A DNA stretch of 64,000 nt from Carya illinoinensis (Eukaryota > Streptophyta > Magnoliopsida > Fagales > Juglandaceae), in assembly GCF_018687715.1 (NCBI RefSeq), contig NC_056758.1, positions 41,862,467-41,926,466 on the forward strand, read 5' to 3'. Under the pieces are notes generated by a model. That model did not search any database, was not told where the DNA came from, and saw nothing but the letters and a program-made list of their open reading frames with translations. The first letter of the stretch is position 1. Each line of letters begins with the position of its first letter. The position numbers and the translations under genes are program-made. Shown in pieces: positions 1 to 10,977 of the stretch.

Positions 1-951
1 GGGCAAAATGGAGTAATAGTATTGTCTATAAAATAATATATAATACTATTAATATTATAAAAAAAGAAAGAAAGAGAGCGATAAGCAAGGAAAAATGACT
101 TTTGACATATGTGCTTAATGGTTATCTGTTGCATAGATTTAAACGATCAATTAATATGGAAAGTCGTAGGCTCTGTAGTCTATATCATTTTATGGCAGTC
201 ATGCCAGCATGTGCTTATCGGATAAACTCTCATTTAATTCCGATTAAAATAATTAATATATATATAAAGCAAAGATGTAATATCATTCGCATTTACAACC
301 ATCTTATCTAAGAACAAATTAATATTTGATAACTAATATGAGTGAATACATATAAATCTAATTTATTACAACAGCTTTCATACCACTCTGCCACGTCTCT
401 TAAATGCTACTGTTTAATGAATCGATAAGGTCCTGTAATGCATTAATTATATACCACGTTGTCTTGTATTTAATTCCGCATCCACACAAAACTATAAAAT
501 TATAGGAAATTTTGAAAAATTAAATAACTATAAAGGAAATATTATAGTTATAAATAAATTATATAAAAATAATTTTATAAATTGATGTGATTTATCACAT
601 TATAAAATAAATTTAATAGATCAAATAAAGCTCATAAAATTATTTTCTATAATTTATTTGTAGAGATAAGAGTACTCTAATTATAAATTATAAATGACAT
701 ATGTTATTGTGTATATATAATCCCATATATTATAAAAAAAATTACTAAAATTATGATACTGTTAATGATGATCAAATTAAGAATTAAATACAATATTTTT
801 AATTTCAAATATATACATTTAAAGTATGTTTAGGAGAGACGTGTTTTTTCTTTTTTTTTTTCGAAATTCAGAGAGGCGTGTTGGTACAATGAATAGTCAG
901 TGATGTTTATCACGCGGGTAGAGAGATGGGCGTACATTGATGTTTGAACAA
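1..951. other. AT-rich intergenic spacer
   Basis: No gene is visible here. The stretch is dominated by A/T runs and short TATA-like tracts, and reading frames are short and without recognisable motifs. I see no complete mobile element in it. Confidence 0.6.
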
Positions 952-1784
952 GAGGTTTGTTACGGATAAGCTATTATTTATGGTTGATCCGTAGCACACT
1001 TTACATATAAATTTATTTTTATTTTTATTTAAAAAAAAAAAAGACCGACTTGCATCCCCTCCCCCCTACCCGATTCCCTCTGTCAACTCATCCAGCTCTG
1101 CCGTGCGCCACCTGCAGTTACCGGCCACCACCATTAGCTCACCCTCACGCCGACCAACATCAAGCCTCCACGGTAGCCCCCAACTAGATACTCCTCCCTC
1201 CCAACCACCACCATCGAGCCCAGCCAAGCAATCGACATCGTGTTCAGCCTCTATCTGCCACTGTCGGCCACCCAGCAGCTCCACTGACCACCTCACCGGC
1301 TCTCCCTCACACCGGCGACCCTCTAGTCACCTTCGAGCGTCCACTGCAGCCCCCACGCGTAGCTCCCTCTCATCTTCCAAAATGGATCTTACATGAACTT
1401 AGCCACAATGCCGCCGCCGTCGTACGCCAGCCTAGCTACTACCACCGAGCCCCATGACCTCCCAGCAACCCCCACCGTCGAACCCAAGTCACGGCAACCC
1501 TCTCCTCCCTCTTCATCGCATCTCACAATTCGAAGTGGGTCTCTCCATCGCATCTCTCATTTGGCTTAGATGGACGCCGGGTGGGGGTGGGGGAGAGGAT
1601 GCCGACGTCGGGTGGTAGGGGTGGGGGTAGAGGAAGGGCGGGGCGGGGGCGGGGGGGCTTGGGCGACACACGGGGTAGAGAGAGGGAGAGGTTTTGTTGT
1701 AGGGTGTTTTTGGTCATTTTACCTTATGACATCTAAGGTGTGCAGGGACTGATTCTAAACAGGAGCTGATGCGAATACTTTTTC
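952..1784. repeat. Dispersed repeat, copy 1 of 2 (non-autonomous DNA element-like)
   Basis: About 830 bp closely resembling 57433-58242 in the same orientation. The left end is an imperfect hairpin in which TTACGGATA is mirrored by GATCCGTAGC, followed by CACACTTTACAT. The right end carries TAAGGTGTGCAGG, an inverted partner of the CACACYTTA motif. Between the ends lie an A/T tract, a C-rich block (about 1050-1530) and a G-rich block (about 1570-1690). The C-rich block gives open proline/serine-rich frames in both copies, but these look compositional and not selected. Inverted-repeat ends without a transposase suggest a MITE-like or foldback element. I could not establish a target duplication. 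Confidence 0.6.
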
Positions 1785-3060
1785 TTTGAATAAATATGGA
1801 CCATAAATACATTGATTTTTTTAAATTTTTTATCCCTTTCAAAATATGTACACCGACGTGCCGTTTATGCCATGATATATTTCCAACGTAGAAGTATTTT
1901 AGTTATTTATATAAAAATAAATTTATTAATTAATATAACTTGATATTGATAAGTTATTCTAAAATTATTTTTATCTACTACAGCTAATATATATAATGAT
2001 ATCACGTAATTTGTAAGCAGCTAGAACATAGCATCCAAATCTTTAAAGCCCCTAATTCTCTAAATTTTAACAAAAAAATTTTGATATTTTTATTAAAAAA
2101 TCCATCTCCATCTATTTTTTATTTTAAAAAAAAAATTTAGAATATAAATAATAGCTCCTTAAATATTAAGAGTTACTGTTTGTCTATAAATAATTTTGTA
2201 TAAATATTTTATTTTAACAAAGAAAACAAAATTTTATTTTAATCATCTATACTTTTTCTTATATTTATATTTATTATAGTTTTAAGTAATAATTTTAAAA
2301 ATAATTTAAATAATCAATAAAATGTAAAAAAACATATTATCGTACTTATAAAAAATAATTTAAATTTTTATTTAAAATATTCGAAGTAATAGTTTAAAAC
2401 ATAAAAAAGTTATAAAATAACAAATAGTTACATTAGTAAATAGAAGGAAGGAAAAAAAGTAATAAATAAAGAATAAAAAAATTATTTATTAAAATAAAAA
2501 ATGATAAAAAATAAAATGTAAGAGATTTTAAAATATCAATAAATTTTAAAAAGTGTGGTTTTCAACTAAATTTTAAGAAGATTTATAGACAACCAACGTG
2601 AATCATCTTGCACCGGACATTTTTGAGATTATACGACTCCAAAGGATATGCCTGGAACATATATTTTTTAAATAAAAAACTTACTTATTATCTATTTTTT
2701 TATTATTATATAATAATATTAGATAATAATTTTATAATTAAAATATAATAAATAGTTTTTAATTAATTAATATTAGATTTTATCCAAAAATTAAAGAATT
2801 GAAATGATTAATAGGGTTACAACTTTCTAAACGGGGGGCCACCAGTTCGAGCTTTGATTTTCGAGTCCCTCTGCACTTCCGCCCAAGCCAAAGACCCTTC
2901 TTGATCTGATCTATAACAAGGAAACAGGATAAGTTTGGTGTGTGTATCTGGTCCTTATCATTGCCACGTCATCACGAACGTGTCAAACCCCTCTGGTTCC
3001 TATTTACGACACTGTTGGACGTCACCTTTCCCTCCCCCTCACCCACCCCACGCCCCCCCG
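1785..3060. other. AT-rich spacer upstream of the OXS3-like gene
   Basis: No gene recognised. The part from about 2000 to 2780 is very A/T-rich with many AATAAA/TTTAAA tracts. A MITE-type end (TTTCTAAACGGGGGGCC) is seen near 2825-2843, suggesting a decayed small DNA transposon before it. The DNA becomes C-rich from about 3020. Confidence 0.5.
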
Positions 3061-3084
3061 CCCCCCCCCCCCCCCCCCCCCCCC
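3061..3084. repeat. Poly(C) run of 24
   Basis: An uninterrupted run of 24 C preceded by a G and seven further C. The complementary strand is a poly(G) run able to form a G-quadruplex. It lies about 340 bp upstream of the inferred TATA box of the OXS3-like gene. Homopolymers of this length may be miscounted in assemblies. Confidence 0.8.
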
Positions 3085-3403
3085 ATCTCTTCCTCTGCAA
3101 ACAAACACGACCGCCACATTTTTCTCTCTCCTTCTCTCTCTCTCTCTCTCTGGATAAGAATTTTGAAAATTCTCCCCTTTTCAAGAGCTTTATTCTAATT
3201 CTAAAACACATATCATATTTAAAAAACTATATATATAATACATTTCTAATAATATATAAATAAAATGAAAATAATTATAATATATAATATTATTTGATAT
3301 GTTTCTGTAAATATAAATAAAATGAAGAAGATTATATGTCTATCCGGACTGCAACTATAGACCAGAAAATTCGGTCAATAACCCATAAGAAATCTTGGTG
3401 GGA

Positions 3404-3411
3404 TTATATAA
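3404..3411 (+). promoter_or_regulatory. TATA box of the OXS3-like gene
   Basis: TTATATAA about 40 bp before a long CT-repeat leader and 340 bp before the start codon. It is the best TATA-type match in the proximal upstream DNA, and the CT tract right after it is typical of plant transcription starts. Confidence 0.55.
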
Positions 3412-3445
3412 GCCAAATTCCTCTTTTTCATCTTACCCATGTTTT

Positions 3446-3447
<2 letters not shown>

Positions 3448-3489
<42 letters not shown>
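3448..3489 (+). repeat. (TC)n microsatellite in the leader
   Basis: About 21 TC dinucleotides just downstream of the TATA box, probably within the 5' untranslated region of the OXS3-like gene. CT-rich leaders of this kind are common at plant transcription starts. Confidence 0.85.
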
Positions 3490-3492
<3 letters not shown>

Positions 3493-3636
3493 CATTGAGA
3501 GACCGACCTGATCCCTTATCTTTGTTCGTCTTTGACAAACCCCTAACCTGTGCCGACTCACCGCTCTTATCCTACGGCCCCCTTCTTGGCTACTCTGTAT
3601 CTCTCTGTCTGTATCAACCACAGCGGCCGACGATTG

Positions 3637-3696
3637 ATGATCAGCAGCCCGATCATCTGGAAGCCCAAAAGGAGGAGGAGAAGGCGAAAGGGGTAA
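3637..3696 (+). promoter_or_regulatory. Short upstream ORF with an arginine cluster
   Basis: ATG at 3637 opens a 19-codon frame ending in TAA, upstream of the main start at 3745 and in a different frame. The encoded peptide contains a run of six to seven basic residues (KPKRRRRRRKG at its end). If the leader is unspliced it would be met first by ribosomes. The GGGTAAGG at its end could instead be a splice donor, which would remove it. Confidence 0.4.
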
Positions 3697-3744
3697 GGGT
3701 GAACGGTGTAATTACGATAGTTCTGGATCGTGTGTGTGTTGGAA

Positions 3745-4949
3745 ATGGAGGTTCTCCTAGGTCCCAATTTCGGCATCGACGTAAGAGACCGGAGCGGCGT
3801 TGTTCCGGTTGCAGCCGATCAGCACGCCGTGGCTTCTTGCATATTCTTGGAGGACGATATTGCCCGAACCCGAAATGGCCCCGCGTCGGTGTTCGGGATC
3901 GGTTCTAGGGGAAAGGCTCCGGAGCAAAACGAGGAATCTTCCGACAGTTCTTCATCGATCGGAGCACCGGATGATAGCGACGACGAAGATAACGACGAGG
4001 TTTCGTCGAAGGAGGTTCAAAGCAATTTCAACGGTGCGGGGTTGGTCTCTTTGGGTTCAATGGAAGATTCTCTTCCCATCAAGTAATTTCTCTTTCCCTT
4101 GCCGGCAGAAGCTTATTCATCGAAGTTATTAAATTTGTGGCTATATCTTGGTCTTTATTAAGAACTCATCCGCATCCGTCAAGTACGGATTTGAAACTAT
4201 GAATTGTTTTTCTTCGTTTTCATAGATTTTACGTCCGATACGGACTTGATCCAATACTTTACGGAGTTCGTTTCTCTTGATGCTTTGCCATATTTCCTGT
4301 TGGCAAAATGTGTTTTTTGGTTGGTTGCATTCGACGTGGAATCTCTGTTTGATTCTTTGAGATATTCGATGGAAGAGAATCTCAAATATCTATCTTCTTT
4401 GGGTTTTAATCCAATACGTAGAGGAAGAAAAAAAAAGAGAGAATCTTTACCCAACAGTTTTATGATGAAAAAAACGACTCTTGAAATTTTTCTTGGAGGT
4501 TCTGAATGATTTATGGCATCGATATGTGCAGGAGGGGATTGTCGAATCATTTTACGGGGAAATCAAAGTCGTTTGCGAATCTATCAGAAGTGAGCGCAGT
4601 GAAGGATCTGGTGAAGACAGAGAATCCGTTCAACAAGAGGAGGAGAGTTTTGGTGTCGGCCAAGTGGTCGTCGAGGAGATCTTCATTCTACAGCTCCTCA
4701 AACCCTAAATCCATGCCTCTGTTGGCTCTGAATGAAGAGGAAGACGAAGACGAAGACGGACATCATCAGCAACAGCTAGAATACACATCATCTTCATCAC
4801 TATCATCGTCATCAACAGAGAACAAGGAACAAGAAGAACAAGAGAGAGTACCCAGAAAATATATTGATAAGAGACTCTTGAGTTTCAAGTCAAGGAGTTG
4901 TTTCTCTCTCTCAGATCTGCAAGAACATGATGAACATGATGAGGATTAG
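3745..4949 (+). CDS. OXIDATIVE STRESS 3-like nuclear protein
   Basis: Two coding exons, 3745-4082 and 4532-4949, joined by a GT-AG intron (AA/GTAATT donor, TGCAG acceptor), give 251 residues. The first in-frame ATG is used; upstream codons in this frame are not ATG. The conserved block spans the junction at residues about 104-151: [10 protein letters not shown] followed by [14 protein letters not shown], then [11 protein letters not shown] and NPFNKRRR, which is the hallmark of the OXS3 family. Before it lies a Ser/Asp/Glu-rich stretch, after it a Glu/Asp run and a serine cluster. Family members act in the nucleus or at chromatin and increase tolerance to heavy metals and oxidative stress; the basic NKRRR segment is a likely nuclear signal. 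Stress role is inferred from family only. No lesion is seen. Confidence 0.85.
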
Positions 4950-6088
4950 CTTTAGTTTTTAATTTTATTTTTTGTGGGTTTATCTTTTTATTTCTTCTTT
5001 ATCTTTAGTTGGTTTGTATGGTTGCCCACTCAAAAACCATTAAAAAGGGATAAAAATCCGTAGTAAAATATATTATCCTTAAAAAAAAAAAAATCGGCTG
5101 ATGCATGAGATTTTTTCCTTCCCCATTGATTGATTGCAAGGATTTTCTTCTCAACCTATTCCGAGGAGATTAGATTTTGGTTCTAATTAATAAATTTGGG
5201 CGCCTCAATGAATAGGTAAGGAGGACAATGGAGTTTTGAGTTGCCCGTTGCTTAGGGATAAGACGTTCTGGCCTTTTGGTTTTGGTGCAATTCCAAGTGG
5301 CCCTTTGATACAGCAGTCATTGACAGAAACAGCAGTTCCACCACGTGATATGCCCTATCATTGATATGATTCAATGGCTTCGAAGCTACAACCTTTGCAC
5401 ACGACACAGACATCAACAGGAATTCGCACGTTTTTAGAGCGCACAGATCAGAAGCGGATCATGCTGCTTTATTATCTTACAGCCGTATATGCCTCGCAAC
5501 GTTAAAAGCTTCTACGTAAGGGTGCATTAGCAAGCTCCTATTATCCAAAATATTCTCTCTTTTTGAGAGAGAGAGAGAGTAGAGTCAATGATCAGCGATG
5601 GAAAAAATGGAGGTTTCACTGCTGTTCATGGTGGCTCTCATCATCTATAACGTCATATTAGCATTTCGTTAATACATTGTGGGAATAAAGGACAACGAGA
5701 AGAAGACTAGGAATCCAAAAAACTTAACTTTGTCCTTATTTATTCGAAATTCATGATACTAAAACCCATATTCGTGAACTCCAACTCGAATTTAAATCCA
5801 AATTCTTCTTTCCAAACACAATCTAGATGTAAATGTCATCATTTTAACATCCTTATTCGTCTCAGACATCTATTAGAAGAGACGATACTTTGCAGTGGTT
5901 CATGTTTTTTCTTTTAACATTTTTCAGATGAGAACTGTCCCATAAGCATAATAGACCAAAAAGGGGCCCCAATTACTTTTTTTGGAGGCCCAACAAGATG
6001 GCTGAGGAAAGCCAGACCCAATACGCTCGCTCTTATCACTTTAATCTAGCACCCAATAAATAAAGCCCAATAGCTGAGCAGATTGATC
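4950..6088. other. 3' region of OXS3-like gene and promoter of PTRHD1-like gene
   Basis: The 3' UTR probably ends before the A-run near 5080. A CACGTG G-box core lies near 5342 and a GA repeat near 5566. Just upstream of the next start codon are several GGCCCA/GCCCAA elements. No further gene is seen. Confidence 0.5.
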
Positions 6089-8216
6089 ATGGCATCTCTT
6101 ATCTTCTCGCCATTGCGCTTCACTTGCACTTCTTCCAATTTTCGCTTCCCTTTCTCAGGCCCTAGAATCCGAGTCTGCATCTCACCTTCCCGCCGTGTCT
6201 GGACTAGGTCTTCGAAATCAATGAGTAAATCCGCTGGACAGGAATCACTGCCATCTCAGGACCAAGACGGCGTCAAGACAGAGAACTCCGACGTCCTCGT
6301 TCAGTACGTGGTGCTCCGGCGAGACCTAATCGACACGTGGCCGCTCGGAAGCGTCGTGACACAGGGCTGCCATGCCTCCGTTTGTGCCATTTGGTCCCAC
6401 AAAGACGATCCTCACACCGTCGACTATTGTAGTGCCCAGAATATTGATTCTATGCATAAGGTGAAAAGCCTTCTTCTTTCTTAACTTCCAATACGGTTTC
6501 CCCTTTTTGTTTCTAGCTTTCCTTGTAATCAATTATTTACTCAAAATTCGGCACAGAAGTTTCAATAATTTAGCCAAAATAGAATTGCCTTTGAATAATA
6601 GAGATTAGGAATGGCCCCGGATACTAACGAAGTTTACTTGATAGCGCATGTATGCATATATAAACATGATTTCCGATTTTCACTTGCTCTATGCCGGGAA
6701 CCTTGAAAGTTTTGATGTATGATCCTTGGTAATGCTTGAAGAAATGTTTAGCGTACAATTAGCATCAATTTGACCAATGTGTCTTGGGCTATAGATCTTA
6801 AGTGCTCTCGTTGATGTCGTGTTTCATAATCCGAACAACTCCACATAGGCCCAACCTGATGACCTGCATCTGGTTGGGTTTGGACGTTGGGTTGAGTTGA
6901 GTTGAATAAAATATTGTTAAAATATTAGTTTTAAATATTATGAGTGTGTTTGAGATTTGAAAAAGTTAAATTTTTTATTATATTTTATATAGAAATTTAA
7001 AAAAGTGTATAGGAATTTAAAAAATATGTAATGATGAGATGAAATGAGTTGAGAAGGATTTGCTTTCCAAACGGGGCCGACCCGGTGATGAGGGATACCA
7101 CCTATGCTAAAGTCAGGATAGGGTTTTTTGTGTGGGTTGTAGAGAATAAAGTGTAAGTGTGTAGAAGAAGAAGTTCCTTTTGGTGAGGGAGGGGATATTT
7201 ATACTTGGTCCAGGCTCTTGCACGAGGGAGATCGTGAGTGTCAGTCCGTACTTGAGTTAGGTCCTGCCGTCAGTTCCTCTGTTAGGCAACCACTACCGCC
7301 CTAGGAGACACGTCATGGCATGCCTGCCCCATAGAGCATTGAATGCGGCGTGATCCCTTTATTGTGGCGTGTTCATCTTCACGTCTCATTATATGCGATG
7401 TGTCTTCGATCAGGTGCACCCACTCTTAGATGTGCTCAACCGCCAGGTCTTTGGGGCAGAGGCTGCTCGTCTTTACTTGCAAAGACCTGTCAGCCAATAG
7501 AGGTGTTTGGTGATCCCCGGTTCGTGCATGCTATCCAACTGCCTCCGTTGCTGTGCTTTATGGGCCTAGTCAGGCTTGGCCTGTTCCTTTCCCTCAGGCA
7601 CTGGGTCTTCCTGGGCTCCACGGTCCGAGCCCTTTGGGCCTAGCCTACCCTATCCCCAAGGATATCACGCTTGGGATTACCCATTTTCAATGGATTTCTC
7701 GTTTCCTTCAAAATCTGTAGACATATAACCTAGATGTTGATGGCACGAGGCTAGAAATGATACTTATCTAAATGTTACCCTGAGATTTGGTCTCTCCGTC
7801 TTCCTTATCAAAGTTCAATGCTCTCATATCAGTAGTTGCTCCAATCTGTATTTGGAACGTCGAGGAGCATGGGCACTGCCATCATCCACCTCGGAATAAA
7901 CCTGCTTGTAAATTGTAATTCGTTTTGGCAATATTTTTTCCTGCTGTACCGGCTTGGTCGGACAATCTGTTAAAATTCTGAAACTCGTGGGAAATGAAGG
8001 TGTTGAGTCCGTTTTTCTTGTTGGATTATGCAGGTTACTCTCGAGGTGAAGGGTGAACCTCAGATATTGAACTTGTCAGATAAGCTAACAACTGCTGGCA
8101 TAACTCACAAGCTGTGGATAGAACAACCTGAGAACATTCCAACATGCCTCGCTACGAAGCCCTACCTCAAATCCGTAGTTTCATCATTTTTTAAGAAGTT
8201 GAAACTCTGTAAGTGA
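6089..8216 (+). CDS. PTRHD1-like peptidyl-tRNA hydrolase II (Pth2) domain protein
   Basis: Two exons, 6089-6460 and 8034-8216, joined in phase 0 across a 1.57-kb GT-AG intron, give 184 residues. The start is the first true ATG. Residues 1-60 are rich in Ser, Arg and Phe with few acids (MASLIFSPLRFTC), consistent with an organellar transit peptide; a second Met at residue 45 could give a cytosolic form. From residue 69 the protein follows the PTRHD1 branch of the Pth2 fold: VLVQYVVLRRDL, TQGCHAS, DPHTVDYC, then HKLWIEQPENIPTC and a C-terminal KKLKLCK. Pth2 proteins release peptides from tRNA; PTRHD1 proteins are divergent and their activity is uncertain. It is tail-to-tail with the CxxC mini-protein gene. 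The intron is filled with transposon-like sequence. Confidence 0.88.
6874..7078. mobile_element. MITE in the PTRHD1-like intron
   Basis: About 205 bp with related ends: TGGGTTTGGACGTTG at the left, and a right end whose complement starts GGCCCCGTTTGGAAAG. Near both ends is a GAGTTGAG/GATGAGATG body with an A/T-rich centre. This is the shape of a short non-autonomous TIR transposon. No clear target duplication was identified. Confidence 0.55.
7086..7667. mobile_element. Possible solo LTR or retroelement fragment in the intron
   Basis: A block of higher GC than the surrounding intron, beginning TGATGAGGGATACC and ending GGATATCA, with a TATTTATA box near 7196. This resembles a plant LTR (TG...CA ends, internal TATA). 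The flanking five bases do not match, so a clean insertion is not shown. The 97-codon frame inside (7350-7643) has no recognised motif. Confidence 0.3.
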
Positions 8217-8713
8217 TGTAACCTTAAAATTTTGACCATCCCAATTATGTTTGATGTGGGCGTTGTTAGGAAATGACTTGAACTATCCATTTGAATTCAA
8301 TTTTATCTCAACAACTGAAGTAAAGCTTGAAATCTGATTAGCAGCCCACACGCAGAGTATTATATGTTGTTCATGCGTCTCTGAATGATTGGGACTGTAG
8401 AGAAGATAAAATGATAGTACAAGGCATGATCATCGAGGGGTAATGATCTCCTTGAAAACTCAAATTCTAGCAGAACAAGTCGGCCACGGTTGACTAATGT
8501 CCTGTCCTCAAAACGGGATCATAGACTGGCCTGGATCAAATGAACCTTAGACTAACAAAAAAAAAAAAGAAAACCTCTTTCTACTTCTCAACTACTTACA
8601 AAAAAGTTCAAAAATAGTATGATACAGAAGCTTTTATGGACTTACAGATATCAGTACATGGTAAAGAAAGGGGAACAAAATATAGAGATCAGAGAGCTGT
8701 CGATTTGTATATG

Positions 8714-8914
8714 TTACTGAATAACCAAACGTCTGGCACAGATGGTGCAGTAGAATTTGCGCTTGGTTTTGAAGTACAGAGGCACAAAGCAGAACCTCCA
8801 CTGGCTCTCGACGTCCATAGCTTGTATGATCCCTCCACAGTACGGACACGCCCCCGGTGCTGGCTGCTTAGACGTAACCCTCTCATCCTCGTCGCAAACA
8901 AACACCAGACACAT
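8714..8914 (-). CDS. Small CxxC zinc-ribbon-like protein, copy A
   Basis: A 66-residue intronless protein. It starts MCLVFVCDEDERV and carries two paired-cysteine knuckles, CPYCGG at residues 23-28 and CTICARRL near the end, separated by QWRFCF and FKTKRKFYC. The spacing suggests one zinc ribbon, inferred and not proven. The family is widespread in plants and, as I recall, sometimes mislabelled methionyl-tRNA synthetase (e.g. At5g10695), although nothing here resembles a synthetase. The ATG directly follows a GAA repeat. It is convergent with the PTRHD1-like gene. Copy B (14921-15121) differs at three residues. Function unknown. Confidence 0.75.
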   Translation of the reverse strand: MCLVFVCDEDERVTSKQPAPGACPYCGGIIQAMDVESQWRFCFVPLYFKTKRKFYCTICARRLVIQ

Positions 8915-8919
8915 CCTTC

Positions 8920-8944
8920 TTCTTCTTCTTCTTCTTCTTTCTTT
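8920..8944 (-). repeat. (GAA)n tract in the leader of the mini-protein
   Basis: Seen as TTC repeats on the + strand, immediately 5' of the mini-protein start. Copy B has fewer units, so it is a length polymorphism between the duplicates. Confidence 0.75.
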
Positions 8945-9636
8945 AAATTATCAGGTCTGTATTACGTTGAGAATTGACAAACCTGAAAGTATAGTTGGTT
9001 GCTGGTTCGACTTTGACGATGTTGTGCGGACGGAGGATGCAAGTGGGGTGGTTTGCTTTTTAAAGAAGGGTCTCGAGTTCTGGATGGATTGAGCTAGGTC
9101 TGGATTCGTGGAAGGTGGAATTCCCTCTGTAAGAAGCGCGTGTCTAGAAGATTCGACCGACCTATATTTTTTCAACATTCTTATCTCTTAAGAATCTTAT
9201 GTCATAATCGCGTTCAGATGCAAATTTCTCCTACTAATGTGTCCTGTTTCTGTAGATGAGGTGGATAATGGGCGCGTGTTCACAGGGCCTTTTTTTTTTT
9301 TTTTTTCAGAAGACTAATGCGTGAGTCTATATTCAATGATTCATAGCTTATTTTTTCTCATCCAGTCGGCAATATTTACCTTACTTTTTAGCTGGAGCTT
9401 CGTACGGTACGTTGGTTGTAAAGCTTGAATTTTTGGTTGTCTTGCAGTTAAAGTTGAATGAATTAATGACGGGCTTGACCGCTTACCAAAATCCAAAAGA
9501 AGCCTTAAATTTGTAAAACGTAGAAAGATAAAAGTGCCTAACATAGGCAAAAGGAAAAGAAAAAAAGAAAAAGGTAGAACTGTATCATGTTTATATACAG
9601 CATCAATGGTGATTGTGATGAATCCGATGATGTTTA

Positions 9637-10770
9637 TCATCCATAGAGTACCTGACAATTAAAAGGAGAAAAGCCGTTAAACGTTTCTGGAGCCGCCAAT
9701 ACCTCCCACTCCACCCTGAATTCCCACTTCTTATTATTTCCTTCAAACACCTTCCCCACCACCGCGTGTAATCCACGCGACACCACGTATACACTCCCCT
9801 CCACCCCATTCACTGCGAACGGTCTCCTCATTGCCTCTCGCGGTAGCTTCTTGCCACCCACATACCTCCACGTGTCATCATCCGGAACGTACACCTTCAT
9901 CGGACAATCTCCGTACTCTGATATCACAAACAGCCTCCCATCCAGTACTACACTTAGCCCTGACCACCCCTCCCTCATCCCTTTGCTCATCATCCGCCAC
10001 CTATTCTCATCTGGATCGTAAACTCCACCTCTGGGCGAGTATCTGAATGGCCACGTCCACCCTTCTGTCACGTACAACCTGTTCTCCACCACAGCGGAGT
10101 CGTGCCTCACTAACACCATGCCTAACGTGGCCGCCTCAGTCCACGTGTCGCTTTCTGGATCATAGCGCTCTGCGGCTGTGATTTGATCTGTGGTGCTGGA
10201 CCCACTGTCTCCAACGGCAATGATCTTTCCTTTAATACTCCCAGCCGCGAAAAATGATCCCTTGAATGGCAAAGGCGACGCTACCGACCATTGATTCGTT
10301 GATGTAGAGTAGACAAACGTGGTATGCGTGGTAGTTTCGGCGCCTGACCGCACACCATTACCACCCAAAACGAAGAGTTTCCCCTGACGTGGCAGTGAAG
10401 CACATGCAATCCCAGATTGACACGCGGCGATGGGACATGGCATGGGAGGTAAGGCAAACCAACGTCTGGATCGCGGGTCCAGAGACTGCCATTGAAAACT
10501 GGCCGTCGATTCTTGAAACGCCAGTACGAAAATGTAAGGCAGAGAAAGTGATAGGGCTGTCTTGTGGATCAGAAAGCTAGCGTCTGTAATGGCTCGTTTC
10601 CACGAAGATGAAACCGATCGTGCCAAGGCTTGGTACGGGTAAGGAAGGAAAAAAAGGCACAGTTCGGCGATCTCGTCCGGTAACCCTGGAATCAAGGGCT
10701 CGGAATTCTTGTGACCTTCTTCAGGACCTTCAGTTTCCAGCGTCGTGGATGAAGATCCCGGAATCGGCAT
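9637..10770 (-). CDS. F-box/kelch-repeat protein, copy A (At1g30090-like)
   Basis: A single-exon 377-residue protein. Residues about 25-62 form an F-box (LIPGLPDEIAELCLFFLPYP then ALARSVSSSWKRAI). Kelch blades follow: KLFVLGG (131-137), GKIIAVGDSG (181-190) with AERYDPESDTW, RLYVTEGWTWPF (231-242) with YDPDENRW, and RLFVISEYGD (279-288) with YVPDDDTWRYVGG. F-box proteins of this kind are substrate receptors of SCF ubiquitin ligases: the F-box binds an ASK/SKP1 adaptor and the kelch propeller binds the target, which is unknown here. The length fits the family. A TATA box lies at 10969-10977 with a GA repeat further upstream. It is intact, as is copy B. Confidence 0.92.
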   Translation of the reverse strand: MPIPGSSSTTLETEGPEEGHKNSEPLIPGLPDEIAELCLFFLPYPYQALARSVSSSWKRAITDASFLIHKTALSLSLPYIFVLAFQESTASFQWQSLDPRSRRWFALPPMPCPIAACQSGIACASLPRQGKLFVLGGNGVRSGAETTTHTTFVYSTSTNQWSVASPLPFKGSFFAAGSIKGKIIAVGDSGSSTTDQITAAERYDPESDTWTEAATLGMVLVRHDSAVVENRLYVTEGWTWPFRYSPRGGVYDPDENRWRMMSKGMREGWSGLSVVLDGRLFVISEYGDCPMKVYVPDDDTWRYVGGKKLPREAMRRPFAVNGVEGSVYVVSRGLHAVVGKVFEGNNKKWEFRVEWEVLAAPETFNGFSPFNCQVLYG

Positions 10771-10968
10771 TCTTGAAATCTAAGACTGGTACCAAAAAAA
10801 GACCTAAGAAGAAGATTTGTTGATGTACGATTGCTGATACCTTTAGAATTCGAGAAATTGAGGAACTTTCGATGATCATGTAGACCATTGTGAAGTGGGG
10901 GAAAACTGTTAAAAGTGGATCGACAACATGGAATGGTTATTTGCAGTTTGCAGAGCTTTTTCTCCGGA

Positions 10969-10977
10969 AATATATAG
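10969..10977 (-). promoter_or_regulatory. TATA box of F-box/kelch copy A
   Basis: CTATATATT on the minus strand about 200 bp before the start codon, preserved identically in unit B at 17179-17187. Confidence 0.5.

Noticed and set aside
1103..1396. Pro/Ser-rich 97-codon frame, with a similar one at 57541-57888
   Set aside because: Lies inside the dispersed repeat; composition (CCN, TCN) explains openness, no domain or start conservation is evident.
3336..3908. 190-codon + frame over the OXS3-like leader
   Set aside because: Starts upstream of the TATA box, runs through a CT microsatellite and overlaps the true coding exon in another frame.
7350..7643. 97-codon frame in the PTRHD1-like intron
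   Set aside because: No motif; sits in an LTR-like block.
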